Source of the DNA: Paraburkholderia sp. SG-MS1
Lineage (GTDB): Bacteria > Pseudomonadota > Gammaproteobacteria > Burkholderiales > Burkholderiaceae
Assembly (NCBI RefSeq): GCF_012275575.1
Contig: NZ_NPIH01000136.1
Location: 19,686 to 83,685, forward strand
Direction: 5' to 3'
Length of the DNA stretch: 64,000 bases
Translations under genes and position numbers: made by a program
Notes under the pieces: generated by a model
What the model saw: only the letters and a program-made list of their open reading frames with translations
Databases searched by the model: none
Told to the model about the DNA's origin: nothing
Part shown: positions 19,418-29,174 of the stretch, in pieces
Position numbering within the stretch: position 1 is the first letter of the stretch
How the letters are laid out: the number at the start of each line of letters is the position of its first letter

Positions 19418-20616
19418 TGGAATCCATGGCACTCAGTGAGCAGATTGGACGCAGCTCCCCGTTCATTGCGCCGGGCGCGCGTTACATCTGGTTCAACAAC
19501 GATCATCACCGCCGCAGCGAGACAATCCATGCGGACATTGCGGCGGCCCATCAACTGATCCGCAATACGGTCGTGGACATGCGCGATGGTGAGGCGGATG
19601 GCACCGCATGGCATCTTTTGGCGAGCCGGGCTATTGAGGCCGAGAATTTCGTCAGGGAAATTCTCGCGTCCGACGATGGCGGCTTCGAGGATCGGCGCGA
19701 TGAGCAAGGCCTTCTCACCGAGCTCACGCGCTTGCCGTTGGGCGAGTATTTCGGCAAGACCCTGATGGCCGGTAAGTATCTGACGGACATCGAGACGGTG
19801 GAGCCGTACCGATTCCGTCCGCTGGCGCAGGTATTTTTTGACGTTCGCCACAGCGAGCAGTTTGATCAGTACAGTTTTCAGGACTTCAAGTCGCCGCCGT
19901 GGCTGCGGTCGAACGAGGCGGAGCCGTTTGCGTTCGAGAAATTTAACAAACTACTCGGCGCGGTTCGTACCGTGGCTAGGGCGCGGAAACTCGATCAGCT
20001 CGAAAAGTGGAACACGTCACAAGCGAAGCAGCGTTTCAAGGCGATGATGCGCCACGTTCACAAGTACTTCCGTAAGCGGCGCCGCATTTTCGTGATCCGC
20101 ATGGATCTGTATTATCGCGAGGAGCTCGCAGTCGGGGTGTCGATCGATCTGGCGAAAGCCCACCACGCGCTGTTGGTGAACCGCCTGCGCGCGCTAACGC
20201 ATGTCCGGACCGATCTCGTTGGCGGAATCTGGAAGCTCGAATGGACGCAGCGCAAGGGGCACCATTTCCATTGGGTGTTCATGTTCGACGGCTCACGTGT
20301 TCAGGACGCCCAGACGTGGTTTGAACGGATCGATGCGCAATGGTGCAACGTCGTGCCGGAAGATGCTGGATATACTCACTGCGGGAATTATGACAAGCAC
20401 AGGCAGATCGGCACCGGCATGATCCACCTCGACAACGACCCGGAGACGCTTGAAATTTTTGAAGAAAAAGTCATCGGCTACCTCGCTAAAAAGGATCAGG
20501 CGTTGTGCGTGAAGGCCGCGGGCGGCTCGGATACTTGGGGAACCTTCACCCCCGCCGGCAAACGCACGAGCAATGCGGGCCGGCCACCGAAGCCGCGCAT
20601 GTGCACGCCCGCGTAA
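19417..20616 (+). CDS. HUH-type replication initiator, inovirus Gp2/YagK-YfjJ family
   Basis: A 399-residue protein. The C-terminal half carries a rolling-circle HUH endonuclease pattern: FVIRMDLYYRE, then GHHFHWVFMFDG (His-hydrophobic-His metal pair), and GYLAKKDQ as the Tyr-containing motif. This domain is known from inovirus Gp2 and the CP4-57 prophage protein YfjJ. It would nick the element's origin for replication or transfer. The ATG shares its A with the stop of the membrane-protein gene (TGATG), with GGAGG upstream, so the two are coupled. Confidence 0.75.
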   Translation: MESMALSEQIGRSSPFIAPGARYIWFNNDHHRRSETIHADIAAAHQLIRNTVVDMRDGEADGTAWHLLASRAIEAENFVREILASDDGGFEDRRDEQGLLTELTRLPLGEYFGKTLMAGKYLTDIETVEPYRFRPLAQVFFDVRHSEQFDQYSFQDFKSPPWLRSNEAEPFAFEKFNKLLGAVRTVARARKLDQLEKWNTSQAKQRFKAMMRHVHKYFRKRRRIFVIRMDLYYREELAVGVSIDLAKAHHALLVNRLRALTHVRTDLVGGIWKLEWTQRKGHHFHWVFMFDGSRVQDAQTWFERIDAQWCNVVPEDAGYTHCGNYDKHRQIGTGMIHLDNDPETLEIFEEKVIGYLAKKDQALCVKAAGGSDTWGTFTPAGKRTSNAGRPPKPRMCTPA

Positions 20617-20651
20617 CTTCTGCGGACAGCAAGTCGTGCATCGCGGCGTCG

Positions 20652-20684
20652 CGGGACGGGATTCAAACTCCCGTCCCGTTTTTT
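20652..20684 (+). terminator. Terminator of the replication operon
   Basis: CGGGACGGGA (20652-20661) pairs exactly with TCCCGTCCCG (20669-20678) with a seven-base loop, then TTTTTT. It closes the operon that begins at 16203. Confidence 0.95.
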
Positions 20685-21767
20685 ATTCCGGCGATCGCGA
20701 CAAACTCGCCAGACTCCTCTTCCATGGCGACGGCGGACTGCTTCTAGGCGGCTGTTTCGTCTTGAGTGCGAGCGCGGTTGGACGAGCGAATCGGGTGCCC
20801 GCAACGACCACGAATCCTCAGCTCACCAGATAGCGCGTGGCCGATAAAAATTCCCCTTGGAATGCGATGGGGTGACGAGACGAATCCGTAGCAAAACGCG
20901 CTACGAAACGTGTGACACGTTCGCCTGGCATGGCTTTTCGGCCGTCGAACGGCTCCGTTGATTAATGAATTGCTTGATGGTTTTCTACGCAGTTTGGGCA
21001 TCGTTCATATGCGTGGCTACGATCACTTGCGAAACAATTCGTAGCGCGGCGCTTATCACCAGCGGTAGAGAATCCGCCGTCGCTTCGATGGAATTTGCCT
21101 GATTTTCAGCGGTCCCACGCCATTGTGAATTTCGGTTATAGAGTCCTATAGGTTATGTATTCAATGGTTTGTTGGCTAGGTGATGTCTCTGCATCGAGAT
21201 TATCCGTGCCCTAGACAAGGATGGCTAAGCACCGACTTGTCATAGAAGACGACATTGAATGTCGAACATGAACGACGAGAGCGGTCCGATTTCGTATAGC
21301 GAAATCGCGAACGCATGATTTTTTACGCTATCGGTATATTGATTGAAACGACCACAGTGCGGTCCGTTGCTGCAGGCATAACAGCGGTAGGCGACCTATG
21401 GGACGAGGTCTGATCTTTCCGTTGTGACCGGATGCATTGTCCACGGCTTCGTGAGCGGAGCCTTGACCAGTGCAAATTGCGGCTTCAGGCCAGTAAGGGA
21501 CGCAGCGATCCGCTGCACATTTGAGGGTTGGGTGTCGGCTTCGTATTCGAAGCTTGTGAGGCACATGCCAGCCAAAACGCGAATTTCGTTTAATAAGTCG
21601 CGCGGAACTTCACGTGTCAGATCAACTCGGCAAACGGTCGTTGGTCATCTGCCGACGATCGCCCAACCCAAGTCAAGTGCTTGTTGGATTGGACACATTG
21701 TAGCCATCCGGCCAAGTAACAAGGCAGCGGGGGGCGATGCGAGATCGGTAATTTGCTGTCTTGGACG
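20685..21767. other. 1.1-kb gap between island modules, no gene supported
   Basis: Open frames here are short, lack ribosome sites and carry no recognisable domains. GC content drops around 21100-21350. An 8-base inverted repeat CGATTTCG/CGAAATCG lies at 21287-21307. The region marks the junction between the replication module and the helicase-led defence region and may hold decayed sequence. Confidence 0.5.
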
Positions 21768-24700
21768 CTATGCCGGACGGATGCCCTTTTGGAGTAGCGT
21801 GATCGTGGCCGAAATCTGCTCGCTCAGATTCGTTACAACGCCGTCTTCAATCGTGGTAAGCAACACACCACTGGATTTACCGGGCACATAATCCTCAAGC
21901 GGCACGATGCCTTCCGATCGATAGGCGAGCGCTTTGCTCGCCCAATTGTCCCGATAACGCTTCAGATCCATCCGGCCCAGGTGCTCCCAGTACCATGTCA
22001 CGTTTCGCTTGTCACGAATGACAAAATCCGGCCAGCGCAACTTACCGGCGAGCGTGACATCCGGTTCATAGGCGTAGTCGATGCCCGCGGCGTGAAGCTT
22101 GTCAGCAATGATCCATTCGCTTTTCGAGCGCACCAGTTCGTTCTTCGCGGTCCGGTAGATCAGCCGATCGTCGAGCTGAACCTGCCGATGCCCCAGCGCA
22201 ATGGTGACGGGACGCGACGTTTCGAACAGGTTGGTCAGACGTCTCTTGGTTTCGGAGGCGGAGTCATGTGTGTAGGCAAATAGCTCCCGCAAGGCGCCCT
22301 GCACGAGCAGCACGACTTTTCGCTTATGGCGCGTGAGCGCCGTATAGAGCATTTCCCGCGTCAATGTCCGGCATTTGTGCGGAATCACGAGGAAGGTAGT
22401 GCCGAATTCGCTGCCTTGTGTCTTGTGCACTGTCAATGCATAGGCCAGTTCCAGAGGAGGCGTCGCGTCTGCGCCGAATTCCCAGGATTTGAACGTGAAA
22501 GCGATGCCCGGCTGCGTCGCCATTTCAACTTCAAGCTGCTCGAAGAATTGCTTCGACTCTCTTCTTTTAAAGAAGCCGGTCGCGACGCCGACTTCGCCGT
22601 TTGCGACGTAAGATTTTTCGAGCTTAGGCCAGGACGGTCGATCCGACTTGTTCTGTACGTTGATTACCTTGTCGCCCCAGAGCAGTCTATGCGGGCCCAA
22701 TGGCCGCGGAATGCGACGGTACTGACTCTTGCCGCTGAGTTCAAGGGCCCGGCTGCGGAACCGTCCTTGCAGTTGCCGATTGAGGGCGTCTGACCCGGCC
22801 AGTGACTGGCGCAACGGAGAGAGGATCTGCCAGTCTTCCGCTTTCGAGGCCGCACCGCCTTCGGTTTCCGCCTTTTTTCTTGGCCAGAAATACACGCGTC
22901 CTTCGAATTCGGTTCCGCCGTAGCTTTCCTCGAACCGCTTCGAGTCGTCGACGGAAGAGAGCGATAGCTCTTTCCTGAGCGATTCACTCAAGGATCGGTC
23001 GAGTTCTTCGGGCGTATTCCAATTAACCGCTTCGATCTGTTTTGCGCCACCTTCTGCAACGAGATCCCATAGGTCGTTCGGCATTTCGTCATGACCGGCG
23101 TCAGAAAACAGGTTGGCGAAGGCGAGGTCGAGGCGCCGTTCGCCCGCCGCATGACGTCGCGTCACACGCAATTCGGCGTAACCCTTCGCGACACAGGGAG
23201 TCATCGACTTGACGCCTTCAGGCTCCAGTCTTCGGCAAATATCCACGAAGGGCCTGCCCGCACCGATAGGTGGCAACTGTTTGGGGTCACCTACGAGAAT
23301 AAGCCGATCGACGTTCTGCAGTGCGTCGAGTGTGGCTGCGAACTGATCTTCGGTCAGCATCGAGCACTCGTCGATGACCACGGTGCGATGATCCCCGCAG
23401 CGCTCCGCGTCTGGGCGCATCGCGTAGCGGCCCGTGGCGCCATCGTATCGCTGGTAAGCGTTCAGGAACTGAGCGATCGTCTTGCCTTGTCCGGCCATGC
23501 CGCTTGCCTGTTCGAGCCGCACGCGCGCCTTGCCGGTTGGCGCCAGGAGCAGCATGCCCTGACGCCTGACCGCCGGGATCAGGGACAAAGCCTTGATGAG
23601 CGTGCTCTTGCCGGTTCCCGCCGCGCCCATCAACAAGCTGATCTGCGATTGATAAATCATTCGCAGCGCCGCCGCTTTCTCCGTGCGTGCGGCTTGTTCC
23701 TGCTCATCCCATTCGGAAGCCGGGTTGGATTGCTCAATGGCGTCGTTGACAAGTCTGAGCCAGTCGTGCTCTTCTTCGAGACTCGGCTGGTTGTGGCGCG
23801 CAGCAATTTCGTCAGCGATGCACGAACGGGCTTGCGCATACCGGCTGAGCTGATAGAAGCGGCTGTCTTCGCTCTCGACGAGCGCTAGCGCTGGCGCGAG
23901 CGTATTGTCGAGTAACGGAAGAAGTTCACTATCCAGAATGCATGGCGGTTCGATCGGCAGTTCCAGAACCCGGTCGATGATCCAATCGGCGGGTAGAATC
24001 GTGTGCCCCTCTTCGACAGCGGCGTGTTCCAGCCGATCCACGATCAGCGCCCTCACCCGGCGAAGGTCCGCGCTCTCGTAGACGCGGCTTTCGGGCGGCA
24101 ACTCGTGGGAGCCTTCGAGTTCCCGCGCATTGAAAAGGCCGCGATCTACCGCGCCGAACGGCAAAGAATGCTCCGCGCGCGTCTCGAACAACAGGTAGGG
24201 GTTCTGGCGAAGCTGAGCGTCGGTGACATTGAGCCCGTCCGTGTTGCGACCTTTTCCGTACCAGTAGAAAGCTTGATCGTTGCTGAGTTCGAACCGGCTG
24301 AGCAACTTCAGCAGATCTTTGCGTCCATCGTCCAGACGACGCCACTTTTCGGCAAGCGTAGGTCCGACACACACCTGCAAGTGTTTTGGCAAAGTGTGCG
24401 GCGCGTCGAGAACATCCTCGAAAACGTCCCATGCGGAGCGAGCATTGTCTTGTTCGATGCGCGAGACCAGATGCCACGCGAGCAGGTTGCCCCGTTCTAC
24501 GCCTAGCGCCACCAGCGCAGCGCCGAAACCTGGGTAGGGACCGCGCAGCTTCCAGAGCCGGTTGAGTTCGGTATCGATCCACCTACGGTATTCGTTCCAC
24601 GGGCCATCCGTGAGCTTGGCGATCTCCTGCAAGGCGTGCTCAATCGATAACAGCGATGCAATCGCGTTGTCCTGACTCAGAAGCTCAGACCCAAAAGAAT

Positions 24701-25571
24701 ATTGTTCGAACGCTTCGTCCGGGGCAAACGCGACGAAGCGCTCGAGCTCGAGCGATACGTCTTCTTTTGCGATGTCGAGCAGAGCTCGGTACGGCAGCAG
24801 GAACCCGTCGACGGGCGCCTTCGCATCGACGCGGATCGAATGCGCAATCGAGCGTTCCCAGAGGAAACCCGAGATGGCATTGGCGGGACGCTTGCCGGCT
24901 GCGTACCGGTACTCGGCGGGTTCCCCTTTACCCTTGACCCGTCCGACGCCAACGATGACTCGCTTGGGCGAATCGGACAACGGCGTGCGTTTGGCGTAGA
25001 AGAAAACGAGCGATTCATCTTTTCGGATGGCGCTGAAGAACGTATCGAGCATCACCAGTTGGTTCGTTCCTTCCTGAATCCAGGTATCAGGAATATGACT
25101 GGCCATTTCGGGTTCACGTGCCGGATCGTAGCCCAGCTGTAGCTCCCTCGCGAGTCCTGCGGTCTTGTCCTTTCTCGATCCCTGCACTGTCTCTTTGAGC
25201 ATCCAGCGAAATGGAATCGCTGCGGCGGCGAAAGGCTCGAACGTGAGCGGAGTCTCCGAGAAGTGTGCATGAGAGGCCACGAACTGATAGGGGTGTTTCT
25301 TCAACTTCTCGACGGGAAAGCGCGCCATGAATGTGCCGTGTTCGTCAACACACGGCGGCAAGTCCTGCTCCGAAAATCCCTGAATGGATTTGCCGGCAAG
25401 CACTGTCTCGCCGGCATCGGACCGTCCTGTCCCGATGCGAGGCAAGACCATGCAGGACGTGTTTTCGCAGGGGAGCTTGCAAATAGAGCCGTTCCAGTCG
25501 CTGTCATGCCATGGAACGCGGACCGTCAGGTGTTGTGAGGGAAGTTCCCGTGCCCCGGCAATCATCGACAT
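21768..25571 (-). CDS. RecD-like SF1 helicase fused to a C-terminal PD-(D/E)XK-like nuclease domain
   Basis: A 1267-residue protein. The first ~620 residues have no motif I recognise. The helicase core has Walker A GAAGTGKST (~647), Walker B VVIDECSM, GDPKQLPPIG, a RecD-type TVHKTQGSEF and LYTALTRHKRKVVLLV. The last ~130 residues carry a nuclease pattern: SKSEWIIADKL (E), LRWPDFVI (D), then YWEHLGRMDLKRYRDNWASK. It would unwind and cut DNA. It is divergent from the sigma-54 regulator, with ~350 bases between. AGGA precedes the ATG. Its association with the operon is by position; no sigma-54 signature was found in front of it. Confidence 0.8.
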   Translation of the reverse strand: MSMIAGARELPSQHLTVRVPWHDSDWNGSICKLPCENTSCMVLPRIGTGRSDAGETVLAGKSIQGFSEQDLPPCVDEHGTFMARFPVEKLKKHPYQFVASHAHFSETPLTFEPFAAAAIPFRWMLKETVQGSRKDKTAGLARELQLGYDPAREPEMASHIPDTWIQEGTNQLVMLDTFFSAIRKDESLVFFYAKRTPLSDSPKRVIVGVGRVKGKGEPAEYRYAAGKRPANAISGFLWERSIAHSIRVDAKAPVDGFLLPYRALLDIAKEDVSLELERFVAFAPDEAFEQYSFGSELLSQDNAIASLLSIEHALQEIAKLTDGPWNEYRRWIDTELNRLWKLRGPYPGFGAALVALGVERGNLLAWHLVSRIEQDNARSAWDVFEDVLDAPHTLPKHLQVCVGPTLAEKWRRLDDGRKDLLKLLSRFELSNDQAFYWYGKGRNTDGLNVTDAQLRQNPYLLFETRAEHSLPFGAVDRGLFNARELEGSHELPPESRVYESADLRRVRALIVDRLEHAAVEEGHTILPADWIIDRVLELPIEPPCILDSELLPLLDNTLAPALALVESEDSRFYQLSRYAQARSCIADEIAARHNQPSLEEEHDWLRLVNDAIEQSNPASEWDEQEQAARTEKAAALRMIYQSQISLLMGAAGTGKSTLIKALSLIPAVRRQGMLLLAPTGKARVRLEQASGMAGQGKTIAQFLNAYQRYDGATGRYAMRPDAERCGDHRTVVIDECSMLTEDQFAATLDALQNVDRLILVGDPKQLPPIGAGRPFVDICRRLEPEGVKSMTPCVAKGYAELRVTRRHAAGERRLDLAFANLFSDAGHDEMPNDLWDLVAEGGAKQIEAVNWNTPEELDRSLSESLRKELSLSSVDDSKRFEESYGGTEFEGRVYFWPRKKAETEGGAASKAEDWQILSPLRQSLAGSDALNRQLQGRFRSRALELSGKSQYRRIPRPLGPHRLLWGDKVINVQNKSDRPSWPKLEKSYVANGEVGVATGFFKRRESKQFFEQLEVEMATQPGIAFTFKSWEFGADATPPLELAYALTVHKTQGSEFGTTFLVIPHKCRTLTREMLYTALTRHKRKVVLLVQGALRELFAYTHDSASETKRRLTNLFETSRPVTIALGHRQVQLDDRLIYRTAKNELVRSKSEWIIADKLHAAGIDYAYEPDVTLAGKLRWPDFVIRDKRNVTWYWEHLGRMDLKRYRDNWASKALAYRSEGIVPLEDYVPGKSSGVLLTTIEDGVVTNLSEQISATITLLQKGIRPA

Positions 25572-25749
25572 AGTTTTTATTCCTGTCTCTATAGTTGAAC
25601 CTAAAAATGCTGACCGCCTGTTTTCTGTGCCACGTCGGCACGCGACGCAATGATATCGGCAAGCCGGACGCGTTCTTGCTGGGAAATGAGCGACTTTCTC
25701 ATGCTTGCAACAGAAAGCGCGTAACCTTGCAAGCTACACGACGGGAATG

Positions 25750-25778
25750 TTGACAAGATTAAAAAGTCGTTACAAATT
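25750..25778 (+). promoter_or_regulatory. Candidate sigma-70 promoter for the regulator operon
   Basis: A perfect -35 TTGACA at 25750-25755 is followed by TACAAATT at 25771-25778 as a weak -10, spacing 15-17. It lies in the otherwise gene-free 25572-25922 interval and points toward the gene at 25923. The rest of this interval shows only AT-rich sequence. Confidence 0.45.
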
Positions 25779-25922
25779 AGCGATCAAACGGATTTCAAGA
25801 AATGATGAAAGACGGGCCGAAATACGGGCTCGCTATCAAAGACCAATGTTGCGCTGCCGCGCAGAGGAAAAAACCGAAAATAGTGCGCGGCAAAAACAAG
25901 CGAAGGATCGGGGGGAACACAG

Positions 25923-26318
25923 TTGGATTTCGCGTCTTGGCTTCAGCGCTTTCTTGAAGCGCGGCGGTCGCAGCATCCCAGTGGAGACAGGCTGTTTTCC
26001 TATCGGGTGTCGAAAGAAGAGTATCTGAAGCTGCGGACGCTCTTCGCGCAATCACGCAAACAGCTGCGCGACGTGTCCCGGCGAACAGGTGCACCGGCCG
26101 AATGCGCGTGCTTCGTCCTGTACGCCGCGGAATGGCGGCGGCGCGAGTACGCGGGCGGTCATGGGTGCTGGCAGGATATTTTCGACTCCCTGCAACACGA
26201 CATCGCGCTCAATGACTTCGAGCGGGCGCTCGCGGTCGAGCGCGGGCTGGGCTATTGGGGCCGCAAGGTAAGCGATTCCCGCGAGACCGTCCCGCTCCAA
26301 CCGACCCGAATGGCATGA
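25923..26318 (+). CDS. Small protein resembling the N-terminus of larger defence-island proteins
   Basis: A 131-residue protein. The core [23 protein letters not shown] followed by [11 protein letters not shown] resembles, from memory, the N-terminal module of large (~1000-residue) STY4851/ECs_5259-like proteins; here the protein stops just after that module. Either it is a stand-alone version or a truncated remnant. Its stop overlaps the ATG of the sigma-54 regulator by four bases (ATGA), which argues that it is still translated and coupled. A plausible start is TTG/ATG at 25923 with GGGGG upstream. Confidence 0.6.
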   Translation: MDFASWLQRFLEARRSQHPSGDRLFSYRVSKEEYLKLRTLFAQSRKQLRDVSRRTGAPAECACFVLYAAEWRRREYAGGHGCWQDIFDSLQHDIALNDFERALAVERGLGYWGRKVSDSRETVPLQPTRMA

Positions 26319-27877
26319 AGACCGAGTCTTGGCTCGTCTCATGGATCGGCATGACCGACCTCCAATGCGCGGAAGCAGACAGCGGCGATGCGGGTCCGGT
26401 GGCTTCGGCGGTCGGCGCGGGCGGTCGGTTCGATCGCATCCTGTTGCTGACCAGTCATCCGTTTCAGCGCAGCCGCGCTTACTGCGAATGGCTTGAGCGA
26501 AAGACCGGTTGCGTGGAACCGCAACTGCACGAGGTCGAACTCGTCAGCCCGATCAACTACGCGGAGATTTACGAGAAGGTCAGCGACGAGCTGGGGCAGG
26601 CGCGGCTGCCGCGCCACGGCGTCGAGCTGACCTTCCATTTGAGTCCCGGGACGCCCGCGATGGCGGCGATCTGGATCATGCTCGCTAAGACGCGCTTTCC
26701 CGCCCATCTGATTCAGACGTCTAGGCAGCACGGACTTGAAACCGTCGATTTCTCATTCGACCTCGCCAGCGACTTTCTTCCCGAATATCTGCAGCGCAGC
26801 GATGCCCGCATCCAACGGCTCGCCAATGCGCGTGTACCCGTGCCCGGCTTCGAGAAGATTATCCATGCGGATCAGGGCATCGCCACGCAGATTGAGCGGG
26901 CGCGGCGCATCGCGGCCTTCGACGTGCCGGTGCTGATTCTCGGCGAGACGGGCACTGGAAAGGAACTGTTCGCCGAAGCCATCCACTCATCGAGCAGGCG
27001 CGCCGCGCAGCCGTTTCTCGCAGTGAACTGCGGGGCCATTTCGAAGGAACTCGCAAATTCGGAGCTTTTCGGTCACCGGAAAGGTGCGTTCACCGGAGCG
27101 ATGGCCGACCGGCCCGGACACTTCCGGGAAGCAGACGGCGGCACGCTCTTTCTCGATGAAATCGGCGATCTGCCGTTGGATGCTCAAGTGCGACTGCTGC
27201 GCGCGCTTCAGGAAAAGGAGATCACGCCGTTGGGCGAGTCGCGCCCGGTCAAGGTAAATGTACGGATCATCGCGGCGACACATCGTGATCTGCAATCCGA
27301 TGTCGCATCCGGACGCTTTCGCGAAGACCTTTTTCACCGGCTTGCCGTCGGCGTGCTGTCGTTGCCGTCACTGCGCGAACGGGGCGCTGACTTGGGGCTG
27401 CTCGTCGATCATTTTCTGGGAAAGATCAATGCAGAAGGGGGGCTCGGCCCGGAAGCGCCGCACAAGGACATCTCGCCGCAGGCTCGCGACGTTTTCCTGA
27501 GCCATGCGTGGCCCGGCAACGTGCGCGAGCTTTATCACACGCTCGTGCGCGCCGCCATCTGGTCGCAGGACCGGACCATCACCGACTGCGATGCTCGCGC
27601 CGCTTTGCTAATTACCGCGAAACCGGACGAGCCGGTAATGGGGCGCGCACTCGGCGGCGGCTTCGATCTGCAGGATGTGCTGGACGAAGTGACGCGTCAT
27701 TATCTTGCCCGCGCGATGACCGCGAGCGGCCAGCGCAAGAAGCGAGCAGCGGAGCTACTCGGGTTCGGAAACTATCAGACATTTTCCTACTGGCTGCGCA
27801 AGCACGGCATGGAGTCTGAAGGACTGGAGTCCGATGAAGCACAAAAAAATCTCTCCAAAACAAAAGATTTTCTGTGA
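26315..27877 (+). CDS. Sigma-54-dependent activator with CARF-like N-terminal sensor (RtcR-like)
   Basis: A 520-residue regulator. Residues 1-~165 form a Rossmann-like sensor ([42 protein letters not shown]), whose last segment resembles the CARF ligand loop (TGGTKPM-type); CARF domains bind cyclic oligonucleotides. The AAA+ domain has Walker A GETGTGKE (~209), the sigma-54 contact loop GAFTGA (~258), [11 protein letters not shown], and [11 protein letters not shown]. The Fis-type helix-turn-helix lies at ~465-505 ([21 protein letters not shown]). ATG 26315 is coupled to the preceding gene. It probably activates the promoter at 27951. Confidence 0.87.
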   Translation: MKTESWLVSWIGMTDLQCAEADSGDAGPVASAVGAGGRFDRILLLTSHPFQRSRAYCEWLERKTGCVEPQLHEVELVSPINYAEIYEKVSDELGQARLPRHGVELTFHLSPGTPAMAAIWIMLAKTRFPAHLIQTSRQHGLETVDFSFDLASDFLPEYLQRSDARIQRLANARVPVPGFEKIIHADQGIATQIERARRIAAFDVPVLILGETGTGKELFAEAIHSSSRRAAQPFLAVNCGAISKELANSELFGHRKGAFTGAMADRPGHFREADGGTLFLDEIGDLPLDAQVRLLRALQEKEITPLGESRPVKVNVRIIAATHRDLQSDVASGRFREDLFHRLAVGVLSLPSLRERGADLGLLVDHFLGKINAEGGLGPEAPHKDISPQARDVFLSHAWPGNVRELYHTLVRAAIWSQDRTITDCDARAALLITAKPDEPVMGRALGGGFDLQDVLDEVTRHYLARAMTASGQRKKRAAELLGFGNYQTFSYWLRKHGMESEGLESDEAQKNLSKTKDFL

Positions 27878-27950
27878 ACGGTATGGCGGCGAGACCACGC
27901 TTGAACATGCAAGGCCTTGAATGGACGCTGGAAATCAGCGGCGGTACGAC

Positions 27951-27966
27951 GGGCATGCCTCTCGCA
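27951..27966 (+). promoter_or_regulatory. Candidate sigma-54 promoter of the TerY-P operon
   Basis: GGGCATGCCTCTCGCA keeps the invariant GG-N10-GC (GG 27952-27953, GC 27964-27965) and matches consensus TGGCACG-N4-TTGCA at all but three of the twelve defined positions. Transcription would start near 27977, leaving AAGGA at 27987-27991 and ATG at 27999. It sits between the sigma-54 activator gene and the operon, exactly where such a site is expected. Confidence 0.65.
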
Positions 27967-27998
27967 TTATCGAAGGCATTCCCGACAAGGACTTCACC

Positions 27999-28325
27999 AT
28001 GCACATCGAGATCGACCGGCCAAACGACACACGCCTCCACTGGGTCACCGCTCACGCGGCCCTGCGCATGCAGCAACGCGGCATTACTGCTCAATTGCTC
28101 GAACTGGTCCTCCGCTATGGCCGCACGCTGCACGAGCGCGGACTGTCGTTCCGGGTCATCGGGCATAAGGAAGTCGAGCGTCACGCGCGCCGTGGCTTGG
28201 ATTTGCAGCGCGCGGCGGGCATTCACGTGTTGGTCGAAGCGGACGGCGCCGTGGTCACGACCTACCGCAACCACGACTTGCGCCGAATCCGGCCGGGCAA
28301 GCGCCGCCACACGGCGCGTCATTGA
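27999..28325 (+). CDS. DUF4258 domain protein
   Basis: A 108-residue protein. LHWVTAHAALRMQQRGIT, VLRYGRTLHERG and the end VVTTYRNHDLRRIRPGK match DUF4258, a small fold related to RelE/BECR-type RNases, though these members are mostly uncharacterised. ATG 27999 is preferred to an earlier frame opening because AAGGA is well placed and the predicted promoter lies just upstream. It is the first gene of the long operon that continues to 40257; it could be an RNase-like effector. Confidence 0.75.
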   Translation: MHIEIDRPNDTRLHWVTAHAALRMQQRGITAQLLELVLRYGRTLHERGLSFRVIGHKEVERHARRGLDLQRAAGIHVLVEADGAVVTTYRNHDLRRIRPGKRRHTARH

Positions 28326-28352
28326 GTCACTGAAACTCGAGAAGGGATAGAG

Positions 28353-29174
28353 ATGGGTTTCGCCAAATACCTCGAAGACAACTACAGCCGCTTCTACGGC
28401 ACGAGCATCGTCCGAAGACGAGAGCATGACCGATTTTTTACCGGCGGCGCGCAGGCGCCCCTCGAAAACGAAGGCAACAACACAAAGATGAACACTTCGA
28501 AGCTCAAGGATTTCACGGTCGCCGAGGCGCGGCCTCTTCCGGTGATCGTGCTGGCGGACGTGAGCGGCAGTATGTCCGAAGACGGCAAGATTGAAGCGCT
28601 GAATCAGTCGCTGCAGGACATGATCGCGGCTTTCGCAGTCGAGTCCCGCATGCGAGCGGAGATTCAGGTGGGACTGATCACCTTCGGCGGCAGCCGCGCG
28701 GACGTGCATCTGCCGCTCGCGCCGGCGCACCAGATTTCGTCGATGGAGACGCTGTGCGCCGAGGGACGCACGCCCATGGGCGCGGCGTTCAACGAGGCGC
28801 GCCTACTCATCGAGGATCGCGATCTGATCTCGTCGCGAGCTTATCGGCCGGTGCTCGTGCTCGTCTCCGACGGCCAGCCTACCGACGATTGGGAGCCGGC
28901 GTTCGAGGCGCTGTGCCGCGCCGAACGCGCCCAGAAAGCGACGCGCTTCGCCATGGCGATCGGCGCGGATGCTGACACCGACATGCTCAAACGCTTTGCC
29001 AACGATGTCGAATCGCCGCTCTTCGAAGCGCATGAGGCAACGGATATTCCACGCTTCTTCCGCGCAGTGACTATGTCCGTCACCACTCGCTCACGCAGCA
29101 CCACGCCGAATACGCCGGTGTCGCTCTCGCTGGCCGATCGTCCCAGCGACGACGACCTGGATCTGGACTTCTGA
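28353..29174 (+). CDS. TerY-like vWA domain protein
   Basis: A 273-residue protein. A von Willebrand A domain starts at ~residue 60 with an intact metal site: DVSGSMSED (DxSxS), GRTPMGAAF (Thr) and VSDGQPTDDW (Asp). The first 45 residues (MGFAKYLEDNYSRFYG) are an N-terminal extension. AAGGGA and AGAG before ATG 28353 support that start; ATG 28489 would give a bare vWA domain but lacks a ribosome site. TerY-like vWA proteins, a phosphatase and a kinase form the TerY-P triad, where phosphorylation is thought to control downstream effectors. Confidence 0.88.
   Translation: MGFAKYLEDNYSRFYGTSIVRRREHDRFFTGGAQAPLENEGNNTKMNTSKLKDFTVAEARPLPVIVLADVSGSMSEDGKIEALNQSLQDMIAAFAVESRMRAEIQVGLITFGGSRADVHLPLAPAHQISSMETLCAEGRTPMGAAFNEARLLIEDRDLISSRAYRPVLVLVSDGQPTDDWEPAFEALCRAERAQKATRFAMAIGADADTDMLKRFANDVESPLFEAHEATDIPRFFRAVTMSVTTRSRSTTPNTPVSLSLADRPSDDDLDLDF

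Noticed and set aside
20505..20833. Short frames downstream of the HUH protein gene
   Set aside because: They run through a perfect transcription terminator (20652-20684) and have no domain or ribosome site.
21287..21307. Inverted repeat CGATTTCG/CGAAATCG as an origin or terminator
   Set aside because: No T run, no repeats around it and no adjacent gene to assign it to; could be chance.
25664..25680. GG-N10-GC match (GGACGCGTTCTTGC) as a sigma-54 promoter for the gene at 25923
   Set aside because: The -24 half is poor apart from GG and it lies ~250 bases from the start; the TTGACA element at 25750 is a better candidate.
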